This document shows positions 9,701-18,599 of a stretch of DNA of 30,531 bases, piece after piece. Below the pieces are notes generated by a model, which saw only the letters and a list, made by a program, of their open reading frames with translations, was not told where the DNA came from and ran no database searches. Position 1 is the stretch's first letter; each line of letters opens with the position of its first letter. Origin of the DNA: Priapulus caudatus (Eukaryota > Priapulida > Priapulimorpha > Priapulimorphida > Priapulidae); contig NW_014577740.1 of NCBI RefSeq assembly GCF_000485595.1, forward strand, positions 130,904 to 161,434, written 5' to 3'. The position numbers were made by a program, and so were the translations under genes.

Positions 9701-9712
9701 CCAGGTGGCGCT
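9701..9712 (+). promoter_or_regulatory. CTCF-like motif
   Basis: CCAGGTGGCGCT matches the core of the motif at 1250-1264. It is in the intron 39 bases downstream of the donor of the candidate exon at 9751, opposite to the gene's direction. Confidence 0.35.
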
Positions 9713-9750
9713 AGCAAATGTATGGTAGGTGAGAGGGAGCCGAGCTGTAC

Positions 9751-9859
9751 CTGGTTCGGCGTTCGCACTTCGTTTGATGTTCTGTCGCATTCGTCTCTGT
9801 TCAATTCGTGATCCGCTAGGACACTGTTGCATTGTAGCCTACCGGTAGTGTTCTTTACA
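9751..9859 (-). CDS. FBN: Candidate damaged exon: cbEGF8 second half plus cbEGF9 start
   Basis: A 109-bp segment between ATTACAG and CCAG|GTACAG sits exactly where the second half of cbEGF8 and the start of cbEGF9 are missing. Its length (3n+1) is right to join the phase-0 end of the exon at 10676 to the phase-1 start at 7315. Shifted fragments read C-K-N-T-T-G, L-Q-C-N, C-P-S-G-S-R-I-E and R-D-E-C-D, an EGF-like order, but the straight frame has a stop (TAG) at codon seven, and two expected cysteines are absent. It could be a poorly called or decayed exon, or a chance likeness; the real exon might be lost in the adjacent CAG array. Confidence 0.4.
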
Positions 9860-10019
9860 CTGTAATATCCTACACAACAAAGTCGTCACAGGTACAACAA
9901 TAGGCGCCATACATACGTACGCACCAGCATATGCACGCAGTGATACCATCACGACGCTCACATATACGCATACGGGGACGTTCACTCTTCACTCAACGCG
10001 GCACTATTTTCCGACACTT
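9860..10019 (-). other. Unique intron sequence
   Basis: Short non-repetitive stretch between the candidate exon and the CT array; no domain signature on either strand. Confidence 0.5.
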
Positions 10020-10426
10020 ATTTCCCCTCTTCGATGCTCTCTCGCCGCATGTCTCCTCTCTCTCTTCTCTCTTTCTCTATATTTCTTTCTCTCCTCTCGC
10101 TCTCTCTTTCTGCTCTCTCTCGTCTGCGTCGTCTCCCTCTCTCGTTTCTCTCTCTCTCTCTCTCTCTCATCTCTCTCTCGCTCTCCTTCAGCTCTCTTCT
10201 CTCTCTCTTTCATCTCTCTCTTTCCTTCTCTAAGCTCTCTCCTCTCTCGTCTCGGCTCTCGTCTCTCATCTCTCTCTCTCATCTCTCTCTCTTCTTCTCC
10301 TCTCCCCCTGCCTCTCTCCTCCTTCTCTGCCTTCTGCTCATGCTGCTCTCTCTCATCGTCTCTCTCTCCTCTTCTCTCTCTGACTCCTCTCTCTCTTCTC
10401 CTCCTCTCTCCTCGCTTCTCCTAGCG

Positions 10427-10462
<36 letters not shown>

Positions 10463-10662
10463 CTCTCTCTCTTCTCTCTCTCTCTCTCTCTCTACTTCCC
10501 TCACGCCTCTCCCTCTCGTCTTCTCTCTCTCTTCTCCTTCTCGTCTCTCTTCTCCTCTCTCTTCTCTCTACGTCTCTCTGCCTCCTCTCTCTCTCTCTCG
10601 TCTCTCTCTCTCTCTCTCTCTTTCTCGTCCATCCACCATCTCTCTCTCGCGCATCACTCATC
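10020..10662. repeat. CT/GA microsatellite array
   Basis: About 640 bp of CTCT with CTTC and TCGT interruptions. On the transcript it begins about 15 bases after the donor of the exon at 10676. ORFs of Ser/Leu or Arg/Glu here are artefacts. Confidence 0.95.
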
Positions 10663-10675
10663 GTATATAGCGTAC

Positions 10676-10848
10676 CTGACCGTTGTCACACAGTAGTGGG
10701 TTCTCGCGGCAGTCGTCGACATCCACGCAGCACTTGCCCGACGTGTCGAGCTTGTAGCCCGTCGCACAGATGCAGCGATAGGAGCCCTGTATGTTCTCAC
10801 AGTCGCCGTTGGGGCAGATGTTAGGGTTAACCGAGCATTCGTTGATGT
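10676..10848 (-). CDS. FBN: Fibrillin exon: cbEGF7 plus first half of cbEGF8
   Basis: The 173-bp exon starts in phase 1 (acceptor acttgcag, ACATCAACGAATGC) and ends in phase 0 (GGTCAG|GTACGC). It encodes [41 protein letters not shown] and [11 protein letters not shown]. Human fibrillin-1 cbEGF7-8 (DINEC..DPDICPNGIC, NSLLCDNGQC) is very close. Two oddities are directly visible: K-C-C gives cbEGF7 a seventh cysteine where human has Asn-Cys, and the next calcium site reads DVDDC instead of DVDEC. The donor cuts cbEGF8 between cysteines 2 and 3, unlike vertebrate fibrillin, where introns lie between domains. Confidence 0.92.
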
Positions 10849-10944
10849 CTGCAAGTAAGTTGTGGTTAGTATTAGTATTTGTTTTTAGTATTAGCACCAA
10901 TTTAGTATGTAGCGAGACGAAGGTTTTCACAACTTACATTCGTA

Positions 10945-11180
10945 AATTGATATCGTCACCGTTCGGAGGGAATTGATTGATAAAAATATTCGATAATAAA
11001 TGATTATTTTTATTCAGCAGAAGATCTCCATTTCAATCGGAGAATATTGATTGATAAAAAAGAGCTAATAAACTATTATTTAAATTCGCGTGGTGAATTC
11101 TATTTGATTGCCCATCGATTGATAAAGACATCAGTTAATAAATGATTATATTCATTCAAATTCGTCAAAGGAATTCGATT
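10945..11180. repeat. Three imperfect tandem repeats of about 75 bp
   Basis: Copies begin with ATTGATTGATAAAAA (twice) and ATCGATTGATAAAGA, each followed by AATAAA(C/T)TATT-like and ATTCA/ATTCG blocks. They fill most of the intron between TB2 and cbEGF7. No function is evident. Confidence 0.65.
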
Positions 11181-11398
11181 AACACCATCTGCCATTATCA
11201 CTACAGATGCCTATGTCTATGCATCGGCCAACACTCCTACACACCCATCCTTCTTATACCCGGCGGGATTATCCATATAATCAAGAATCCATTGACATCC
11301 GAGTGAAAATAGAATGCTAGTGCCTGGGCTCTTGCTGGAATGTTTTGCCCAGTACTTTTTGTTACATTGTTCACGTGATATCTTCCACGGAAACATAC

Positions 11399-11683
11399 CA
11401 TTGCCGTTATGGTCCGTTCCTGGTCCATTAGGACATAGATGTTCGTAGTCGGCCGACCCGGCGTGCGGGCACTCCTGACAGGGGCTACCCCAACCGACCA
11501 TACTGCTGCTGGTGACAGTCTGAGCTCTGCCGCCGCCGGTGGTAACCTCACAGGTGGAGCTACCGGGTAGACTAGTGCTGCTGGCACCACTGCAGCAGCA
11601 TTCTGACTTGGTGGTGATGTGACGCGATGGGTTGCCACAGCGACCGTGCTCAATTTTCGAGTAGCAGTACCCTCGCCGCGTGT
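11399..11683 (-). CDS. FBN: Fibrillin TB2 (8-Cys) domain exon with an inserted loop
   Basis: The 285-bp exon is open, phase 1-1, with acceptor ttgcag before ACACGCGG and donor GCAATG|GTATGT. It begins DTRRGYCYSKIEHGRC, then TTKSECCCSG, later VGWGSPCQECPHAGSADY and LCPNGPG. The end follows human fibrillin-1 TB2 closely (KSECCC, PAQNSAEYQALCSSGPG). Between CCCS and the W-G-S-P-C segment there are about 30 extra residues (ASSTSLPGSSTCEVTTGGG, then RAQTVTSSSM), Ser/Thr/Gly-rich and with one additional cysteine, making nine. Usual TB domains have two to ten residues there. The segment is coded within the exon, with no splice sites obvious around it. The next exon begins D-I-N-E-C, as expected. Confidence 0.92.
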
Positions 11684-11784
11684 CTGCAAAGCAAGTTCGT
11701 ATGAATAATTATTAAGAGTGAGATTAAAAATTTGATTTTAATTAAAAATTGAGATTAGGTTCGCATAAATTAAGGTTATAGATC

Positions 11785-11905
11785 TCTAACTTTATCTCTA
11801 TCTCTATCTCTATCTCTATCTCTATTTCGGATTCTATCTCTACCTCTATACGTATCTCTTTCTCTATCCTCTGTCTCTAACTATATACCTCTACCTCTTC
11901 TTCCT
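11785..11905. repeat. CTCTAT hexanucleotide-type array
   Basis: TATCTC repeats (11798-11825 nearly perfect) decay into CTACCTCTATA variants. It is in the intron between cbEGF6 and TB2. Confidence 0.9.
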
Positions 11906-11973
11906 TCCCCCTGTAAATTCTGTTCACTCTATCTGCTTTCGATCTGTTTGCTAGCTACGAATCAGGAACGCAC

Positions 11974-12099
11974 CCATGCATGTCTTGCCATCTTTTCCTA
12001 GCACCATGCCATCCATGCACTTGCAGCGATAACTCCCTTGGTTGTTGATGCACTCTCCATTGACGCATGTACTGGAAGAACTTGCGCATTCGTTCACAT
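11974..12099 (-). CDS. FBN: Fibrillin cbEGF exon (about cbEGF6)
   Basis: The 126-bp phase 1-1 exon has acceptor gcattgcag before ATGTGAACG and donor CATGG|GTGCGT. It starts DVNECASSSSTCVNGEC, continues CINNQGSYRCKCMDGM, and ends GKDGKTCMG. Six cysteines, the calcium-site start and the C-x-N-x4-Y-x-C motif are present. It stands directly before TB2, like fibrillin-1 cbEGF6 (which also has a G-x-x-x-G-x-D-G-R-x-C end). Nothing looks damaged. Confidence 0.92.
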
Positions 12100-12504
12100 C
12101 TGCAATGCCGAGCCAATAACAGCGATAAAATGCCTATTAATATATTCATGGGTGAATAATAACCAATTATTACAATTAGTGATTATTCGCCCCTGAGGTA
12201 TGTATTCTACCGTAGGCGACAATGCTCAGATCGCGTGACATTGAACATAAACACAGTTCGCCGTATATTTTATGATCTCGTAAGTTTATTCTCAATGCCG
12301 GTGCCGTCTCGCTCTAGCAGCAGAACAATGCGGATGAGGACGGTACGCTGTTTCACTCAAATCTCCAAAAACGCATGACGTTCGCTAAGTCGCATCACAG
12401 TAACCACGTTTGCGCTCACCAGATGGCGTTAAGAGAGAAGCTTCAATGGATCACCAGAGAATATAAATCGCCGATATATTGGTGATTTACATGTTATCAC
12501 TCAC
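12100..12504 (-). other. Intron between cbEGF5 and cbEGF6 exons
   Basis: Unique sequence with one CTCF-like site (12419-12430). I see no exon or repeat in it. Confidence 0.6.
12419..12430 (+). promoter_or_regulatory. CTCF-like motif
   Basis: CCAGATGGCGTT, preceded by CTCA, fits the CTCF core except at its last bases. It is the third such plus-strand site in this gene. Confidence 0.3.
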
Positions 12505-12627
12505 CGATGCAGACAGAACCGTCGGGTGAGAGAGCGAATCCGGTGTCACAGACACACTTGTACGAGCCATCCATGTTAACACACATGCCGTTCGTGCACA
12601 TACCTGTCTTCTGACATTCGTTGTCAT
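12505..12627 (-). CDS. FBN: Fibrillin cbEGF exon (about cbEGF5)
   Basis: The 123-bp phase 1-1 exon has acceptor gcttgatag before ATGACAACGAATG and donor CATCG|GTGAGT. The peptide starts DDNECQKTGMCTNGMC, continues CVNMDGSYKCVCDTGF, and ends SPDGSVCIG. The short spacing before C-T-N-G-M-C corresponds to fibrillin-1 cbEGF5 (NMCLNGMCINEDGSF). The hydroxylation and calcium motifs are intact. The second residue is Asp (DDNEC) rather than the usual Ile/Val/Met. Confidence 0.92.
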
Positions 12628-13432
12628 CTATCAAGCAAGAAAGCATAATAATATATAACATAAGCATATAATTTTACGAACCAACATTTTAAGTGATATC
12701 TATATGTCTTACCATGGGACATATATTATTGTAAATATCATGAATTTCAGTTTTATACTGCCTGATGATATCTTGTTTGCAAAATTTATTTTAATTGTAA
12801 CGTCGTTAACACTAGTTTTGCAATAAACCTATTATCTATCTATCTATCTAGCAAGAAAGCAACATCACCATCAATCTATTGAAAGAGGTGTACATCTTGA
12901 TAGTGAGACTCTAAAACATGTGCAAAGCTTGACCAAATATCATTCCTATATTGATATATAGATGGAGAGATAATAATTTCTGTGTTAAACATTATGCTAT
13001 GGGTGACGCGTTTACATCGTGTTGCAGGGTTATGTAAAAAGTAGAGGTACACGGGACATTAAAATAGCGATCATAATTGGCATCGAACGCGCCGTCAACT
13101 TGCCTCGCAACAAGTCAAGCTTTATTCTCGTGGTGCGTGTATCTCTCTAATACTCATCTCTCACAATCGTCGAGGCGACAGAGCATTTACAGACAATAAC
13201 TTGTTGTTTGGCCACAAAAGCTCTCCGCGTTTGTGCGCAACAAAACAATCAATAGATTTGTGTGCAAAAAACACAAAGCGTCTGCCGCAAAAACACACAG
13301 AGCGATTGCGTGCAAAAACGCAGAGCGTTTTCTCGCTATTGACGGACGAGAACGATATAATTACATGAGCTCCCGCGAGTGTTTGTTGAGACTTGTTTTT
13401 GCTATCGGAGGGAGAGCCCACGATATACTTAC
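12628..13432 (-). other. Intron between cbEGF4 and cbEGF5 exons
   Basis: 805 bp, mostly unique. It holds a short ATCT run (12834-12850) and an imperfect tandem stretch at 13225-13340 in which GTGCGCAACAAAAC, GTGTGCAAAAAACACA, CCGCAAAAACACACAG and GCGTGCAAAAACGCAG follow one another. Small ORFs across it show no domain. Confidence 0.6.
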
Positions 13433-13558
13433 CGAGGCAGAACGCGCCGTCGGGAGACAGCTGGTAACCGGGGCTACACGAGCAGTGGTAGGAGCCCTGC
13501 GTGTTGACACAGTGGCCATTCTGACAGACGCGTCCGTTTTCCCTGCACTCGTCTATGT
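13433..13558 (-). CDS. FBN: Fibrillin cbEGF exon (about cbEGF4)
   Basis: The 126-bp phase 1-1 exon has acceptor tctttgcag before ACATAGACGAG and donor CCTCG|GTAAGT. It encodes [33 protein letters not shown] and [10 protein letters not shown]. Human fibrillin-1 cbEGF4 (DIDECLQNGRICNNGRC) is the clear counterpart. It is the last clean exon before the N gap; the expected neighbour on its N-terminal side should be the exon at 20623, but the assembly places an inverted block in between. Confidence 0.93.
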
Positions 13559-13589
13559 CTGCAAAGATGTGACGATGAGTACACATGTT

Positions 13590-13793
13590 ATATATAGTAT
13601 ATATATTTGATATGTATGATGTATATATGATGATATATATATAGATATATATGATGAGTATATATCGTATATATATTTGATATGTATGATGTATATATGA
13701 TGATATATATATAGATATATATATATAGATATATATGATGAGTATATATCGTATATATAAATTTTATATGTATGATGTCAGGATGATGTATAT
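13590..13793. repeat. AT-rich tandem repeat running into the gap
   Basis: The block GAGTATATATCGTATATA, then TTTGATATGTATGATGTATA and GATGATATATATATAGATAT, recurs two to three times. A close copy without the tandem form is at 21711-21765, next to the clean B exon, so the same repeat occurs on both sides of the disputed inverted block. Confidence 0.85.
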
Positions 13794-13818
13794 NNNNNNN
13801 NNNNNNNNNNNNNNNNNN
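13794..13818. other. Assembly gap of 25 N
   Basis: 25 consecutive N mark a gap, of fixed rather than measured size to judge by the round length. It separates the clean minus-strand exons from the inverted, noisy plus-strand copies that follow. Confidence 0.98.
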
Positions 13819-13858
13819 GAAAAATTTTAAAATTGGAAACTCATGGCATTATATCGCC

Positions 13859-13905
<47 letters not shown>

Positions 13906-13998
13906 GGCGTGTGCGTGTGGTCGTGGCGCGGTGGCGCGTGCGCGTCGCGGCGTGGTTATGTGTGTTGTGTGTGTGTGGTGTGTGTCGTGTGTGTGGTG

Positions 13999-14039
<41 letters not shown>

Positions 14040-14052
14040 CGCGTGTGTGTTA
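13859..14052. repeat. GT/GCGT array
   Basis: Degenerate GTGTGT with CGCG parts. It corresponds, inverted, to the CA array at 21597-21708 next to the same flanking sequence (TATGGTGC, then TTGAAACTTC). Confidence 0.9.
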
Positions 14053-14120
14053 TTACTTATGGTGCCGTTCTCTGAGGGCACTTATTGAAACTTCTGCCGC
14101 TTACTTAAAGAAAACAATAG

Positions 14121-14551
14121 GCGTGTTCACACACAAAAAAGACGGCGGCTATACCGAAGATAAATTGTGTCTGTTGTTCACAGCAGGCGGAAAATATCTC
14201 GTTCTATATTGCGCCGCGAGCGGGATAATTCTATTATAATGCGAACTGCGCATGCCACTGTCTCGGACTGATGCTCACTGCGCCATTGCTCTACTGGCTC
14301 ACTTCGCATTGGCATATTGATGGGGATAGAAAAATACCAGGATTAGCTTGCAGCGAGCGGTTCACACGACGCAATTAATCGCGCTAAGTACCAACTATAT
14401 GCGCAGTCAAGAAGTGGGCGATTTGGAGCGCGATGCTGATCGTAATATAGTGAGATATCTGCGTTCAACACTTGTAATTAATTTTCAATGCGTCGATGTC
14501 AAAACGCGGGATTTGGCATCCCGCAATTCGCATGCAGTGTGAACGGCCGCC
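14121..14551. mobile_element. MITE-like insertion (about 430 bp)
   Basis: In the inverted copy the sequence ACAATAG is followed by this insert and then CTAATAG-TTAGGCC; in the clean copy (inverted, near 21540) ACAATAG joins TAGGCCAGTAG directly. The insert begins GCGTGTTCACAC and ends GTGTGAACGGCCGC, a short inverted terminal repeat, with AATAG at both borders as a likely target duplication. There is no transposase. It resembles a hAT-type or similar MITE, but I cannot place the family. Its absence from the other copy shows the two copies differ by more than sequencing error. Confidence 0.7.
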
Positions 14552-15193
14552 TAATAGTTAGGCCAGTAGCTGCGACATGCTGATGAGCAGAATCTCTGGG
14601 CACCAAGTAATATCGTCGCTAATCCAGCAGTGTGTTCGCGATAAACGTGCCAGCAGGCAATGACAGCTGGCCCGGATATATATATAGATATAATATATAT
14701 GTATATATATATCCTGATATATTATATATATATTTATATAACGTCTTTCATTTAATGCTTTCGTCGTTTCGTATTATAATATATTATGGGCAGCTATCAC
14801 GCCGCATTCGTTTCAACCTAGTTTTCCTTTCTACATCATAGGTTGCGCCTCACCTTCCTCCTTTCGCTCTCAGCACAACTGCTTTCTTGGTTCAAGGTTT
14901 AGAGAGAAGACGTGATATAGTTAGCATGGAGTCTCCATAATTGCCTAACCAACGCTATGTACCTACGCGTACGGCCTGAAAGCCGCACAAGGAATATTTT
15001 GCATCTATTTTTCATCACAGAGCACCATGTATGGCATTATTATGACACGGTAAGTTGCACGTCTTATCGGGTAGCTATATCAGAACTTTGTATCTAGTAA
15101 CATCTATCATCGTACTGTATGTAGACGCGTGCCATTTTTTGCTGCGACGATGCTGCCCGCTAACGGCTCGTGTGGGCCGTTAATTCGTTGCAG

Positions 15194-15325
15194 ATGGACG
15201 AGTGTGCGGAGACTGGGCGCTGTGTGCGCGTCACGGACGCTGCGAGAAACCTCTAGTAGCTTCACCTCATGCACGTGTCCGCCAGGCTATCAACGCAGCA
15301 GTTGATGGCAGGCAGTGCCTCTACG
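15194..15325 (+). pseudogene. Inverted, damaged copy A' of the cbEGF exon at 20623-20751
   Basis: After the same acceptor (ATTCGTTGCAG) the segment follows the minus-strand exon closely: GACGAGTGTGCGGA, ACTGGGCGCTGTGT, CACGGACGCTGCGAGAA, TAGCTTCACCT, GTGTCCGCCAGGCTATCA, GGCAGGCAGTGCCTCTACG. Many single-base insertions and losses break the frame; a TAG appears soon after the third cysteine. Length is 132 bp against 129 in the clean copy, and the donor is GTTGAG instead of GTGAGT. The flanks match the clean copy as well, over at least 700 bp upstream. It is probably an unpolished alternative haplotype or raw-read fill, less likely a true decayed paralogue. Confidence 0.8.
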
Positions 15326-15354
15326 GTTGAGTGTATCCTACGATGAGAAACAGC

Positions 15355-15562
15355 TTGAAGCCACGCCACTGCGCACGAACGGCACGCAACGCACGCATAG
15401 CATGTAGGCACGCACACGCACACACCGCACGCACGCGCACGCATGCACGGATCGCACACGCGCAACGCAAATGCACGCGACCACGCAACGCACAACGCAC
15501 AACGCGCCACGCTAACGCACGGCAAACGACAACTGCAACACACCGCATCACGCACACACACT
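15355..15562. repeat. GCAC/CACG array
   Basis: Degenerate ACGCACGC array following copy A'. It is the inverted, noisier counterpart of the GTGC array at 20450-20597 (shared landmark GCATGTAGGCACGCACACG). Confidence 0.9.
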
Positions 15563-16107
15563 ACACATAATATATTATATATGTATAAGTATCAAGAGCT
15601 AATAAATATATTAGTGTTTATTCGCTCTGATATATAAACATATCATCGTGAATTACTATATCCATGTTGAACTAAAGTGATTCATACGTTGGGTAGCGAG
15701 GATGGGGTCTTACAGCAGCGAAACGAGTAGTACAGTCTTGGTTAGTATTTATAGGCACTGCGCTGACTAAAAACCACATCGAATAGTCAGCATAGGCAAG
15801 CGCTGAGATCTGCTTATTTACTCGCGTTAGAATACTCTTCACGAACATTAGTAAATATGATTAATAAACACAACCACTGAGCACACAACCTACAATGATA
15901 TAAACAAATGAAAAAACAAGGCTGCGGTGTGGAATGAAGCATGGGCTATGTTCTTAGGTTTATTACTGATGTATTCAAAATAGAGGGCAAAATTGCAGTT
16001 GATTAAATAATGCTGGAGCCACAGCAGATGATTGAAATGTTTCTAGGTTGACGTATAGTGGCGTACCTTCGCATTTGCTACAATTAATCTATACTGTATA
16101 TATATAT
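15563..16107. other. Unique sequence without a recognisable gene
   Basis: AT-leaning sequence between two arrays in the inverted block. It has no counterpart in the clean 20600-23560 part of the window, and no EGF signature on either strand. Confidence 0.5.
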
Positions 16108-16115
16108 ATAATATG

Positions 16116-16315
16116 TATTGTGTGTGTGTGCGGTGCGTCGCGTGCGTGCTGTGGCGGTGCGTGCGTGCGTGCGTGCGTGTCCCTGCGGTGTATTGTGTTG
16201 TGTGTGTGCGTCGTGCGCTAGACGTGCGGCGTACGCGGTGCGTGCGTGCCGTGCCTGCGGTGTCATGTGTGTGTGTGTGTGTGTGTGTGGCGTGCGTGCG
16301 TGCGGCGTAGCGTGC

Positions 16316-16354
<39 letters not shown>

Positions 16355-16366
16355 TGTGTGCGTATC
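16116..16366. repeat. GTGC/GT array
   Basis: GTGTGT, GCGTGCGT and CGTGCGGTG units; 16320-16356 is a clean GCGT run. ORFs rich in Val, Cys, Arg and Ala are artefacts. Confidence 0.92.
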
Positions 16367-17579
16367 TGTCTCTAGAATGCAAACCAGCTACAATTAAGTC
16401 TCACTATATTCACAATTTATCAGAAGTACACATCTAGTATTTTATTTGAAGTACGCTTTCACCGCACTGCAACCGAATAATTATAGTTTTTAACACGATC
16501 TAAAGGACGTAGTTCTTTCAATATCTAAGATTCCTGTTGGTTATAATGCTAAAATTGATCAAGGATGCCACATCTGCGCGCATTTGCCGGCCATCCATGT
16601 TTCCTCGCCTTATTAGGTTTGACAGCTCTGCGGTAACGCCCCGCTGGTGTAGCGAGGACCTTGGCCGCTTGAAGTTTCCTGACGATAGAGGTTCAACACT
16701 GGACACACGTTCCGCGTCGCAAGTCACAGGCTGGCGTTGGGTATCTGCTAAAATCGTGTGAACGGACATGCAACGACGCGATGTCTTCAGGAACCCCGAT
16801 GGGCGTGTGCGTTGCTGGTGCAAACGGCATAGGCGGTGGGATCCCAGTGGCTGCTCAGTGGCGAGATCTGTCCGCACGCGGTCAAGGTTAGTGTTGCAGT
16901 TAGTTCAGTTTTGTTGCATTTTGTTGGCAGTTAAGTTGGCCAAGTTTGTTGGCGAGTTTGTTGGCAGTTTTTAGCTAGTGATGCACGATCATCGATATAC
17001 TCGATGCATCGGATGAACAGTGGCTCGAGACCAAGGTGCTTGTTATCAAAATCGCATAATGCGATTTTCATCGGAAAAAAAAAAAAAAAAAATAAAATCA
17101 ATTGTAAAACCTGAAAGCCAGAAAAACTTGGAAAAGTGATGAGAATCAGAGATATCATCGCTACTATAGCCACCGTTATCCTTTATTAAGCATACATTAT
17201 ATACGCAGCACAGTAAGTAAACAGTGCAAAACAAACAGTAAACAGGCTAAACAACACATCACATGCACTACACGTAACATGCATCACGAACGTTACGCAC
17301 ACGCAGGCCATCAACACCCGAGTTAACCGATGTAACCGATCCATCGGTACTTGGGTCCACCGATGATTCGACTACGAAATTACAACCGATGACAACACCA
17401 GTTTATCACAAGTTGATTAGCGTAACCAGTTTAGGTTGTTGGTATTACGTTTACATGTTAAACTAATTAAGGGCCGTCACAACATCGTGTTTGGCTTACT
17501 CATCATTTTCAATACACCTCAAACATAATTCAACGTCACATCTGATAATCTCACCTGTATGCTGTTTGCGTCTATGCAG
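16367..17579. other. Unique sequence with a short palindrome, no recognised exon
   Basis: Contains repeated TTTGTTGGC phrases (16915-16970), a perfect 9-bp-stem hairpin AAAATCGCATAATGCGATTT(T) at 17048-17068, a poly-A run (17076-17092) and several CGATG/CATCG words (16990-17020, 17340-17400), as seen in some DNA-transposon remnants. The end (17530-17579) is a pyrimidine-leaning stretch ending TCTATGCAG, a good acceptor for the EGF-like exon that follows. Confidence 0.45.
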
Positions 17580-17778
17580 ATCGGTTCACGCAGCCTCTTG
17601 AAGCCAGAACCGAGGAAAAGACGAAAACCGAGACGGCCGTCAGGTGCACTATGTTTTTGGCGATCAGCTACCTCTGCTGTGGCATCAACGGACAGTGTAT
17701 ACACACGGCACCGGGACTGCGTACCGGTGCGAGTGTGACGCCTGGTACAGGCTGGATCACAGTAGGGCGCGTGCGTAG
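17580..17778 (+). pseudogene. Damaged EGF4-like exon (copy D')
   Basis: Plus-strand exon between TCTATGCAG and TGCGTAG|GTGAGT. Fragments read A-V-R-C-T-M-F, Y-L-C, G-I-N-G-Q-C-I-H-T-A-P-G, Y-R-C-E-C-D-A-W-Y-R-L-D-H-S-R-A-R and C-V-G. Without D-x-D-E-C but with the C-x-N-G-x-C-I-x-T-x-P-G and R-C-E-C blocks, it resembles fibrillin EGF4, the non-calcium EGF before cbEGF3. About 30 charged residues (RTEEKTKTET) precede it. At least two frameshifts are needed. No clean minus-strand copy exists in the window. It sits in the inverted block directly before a GA array, as the donor side of other exons of this gene does. Confidence 0.55.
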
Positions 17779-17789
17779 GTGAGTGAACG

Positions 17790-17953
17790 TGGTAGAGAGA
17801 GTAGAGTGCGAGAAGACACAGCGAGAAAAGGGATAGCGAGCGAGAGAGTGAGGCATAAGCGAGAGTGGCTGGGAGGACAACGCAGAGAGAGAGAGACACA
17901 GAGAGAGACCGAGAAAGAAGAACAGTCAGAGAGAGGAGGCGGAGAGAGAGAGA

Positions 17954-17994
<41 letters not shown>

Positions 17995-18146
17995 ATGAGA
18001 GAAGAGAGAGAGAGGAGAGAAGAGAGAGAGAGCGAGGGAGAGAGAGAGAGAGAGGTGGTGGATGAGAGAGAGAAAGAGAGAGAGAGGAGAGAGATGAGAG
18101 GAGAAGCATGAGAGCAGAGCAAGAGAGAGAGAGAGAGAGAGAGAGA

Positions 18147-18182
<36 letters not shown>

Positions 18183-18187
18183 AGCAG

Positions 18188-18240
<53 letters not shown>

Positions 18241-18254
18241 AAGAGAGAGAGACG

Positions 18255-18289
<35 letters not shown>

Positions 18290-18312
18290 GCGAGAGGAGA
18301 GAGAGAGAGAGC

Positions 18313-18346
<34 letters not shown>

Positions 18347-18400
18347 AGAAGAGAGAGAGAAGAGAGAGCGAGAGAGAGAGAGAGCGAGAGAGAGAGAGAG

Positions 18401-18444
<44 letters not shown>

Positions 18445-18510
18445 AGAGAAGAGGGAGAGAGAGAGAGAGAGAGGAGAGAGAGCGAGAGAGAGAGATGAGA
18501 GAGAGAGAGA

Positions 18511-18545
<35 letters not shown>

Positions 18546-18562
18546 AAGAGCGAGAGAGAGTA
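17790..18562. repeat. GA/CT microsatellite array
   Basis: About 770 bp of GAGAGA with GAAG, GCGA and GGGG interruptions. It follows the donor of D' and is the expanded counterpart of the CT array at 23552-23608 in the clean copy, since the same sequence (GTAACAACGGA, then CTATGCTGTAAGG) follows both. Arg/Glu ORFs are artefacts. Confidence 0.95.
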
Positions 18563-18599
18563 ACAACGGACTATGCTGTAAGGTTTACCTATTCTGCAC

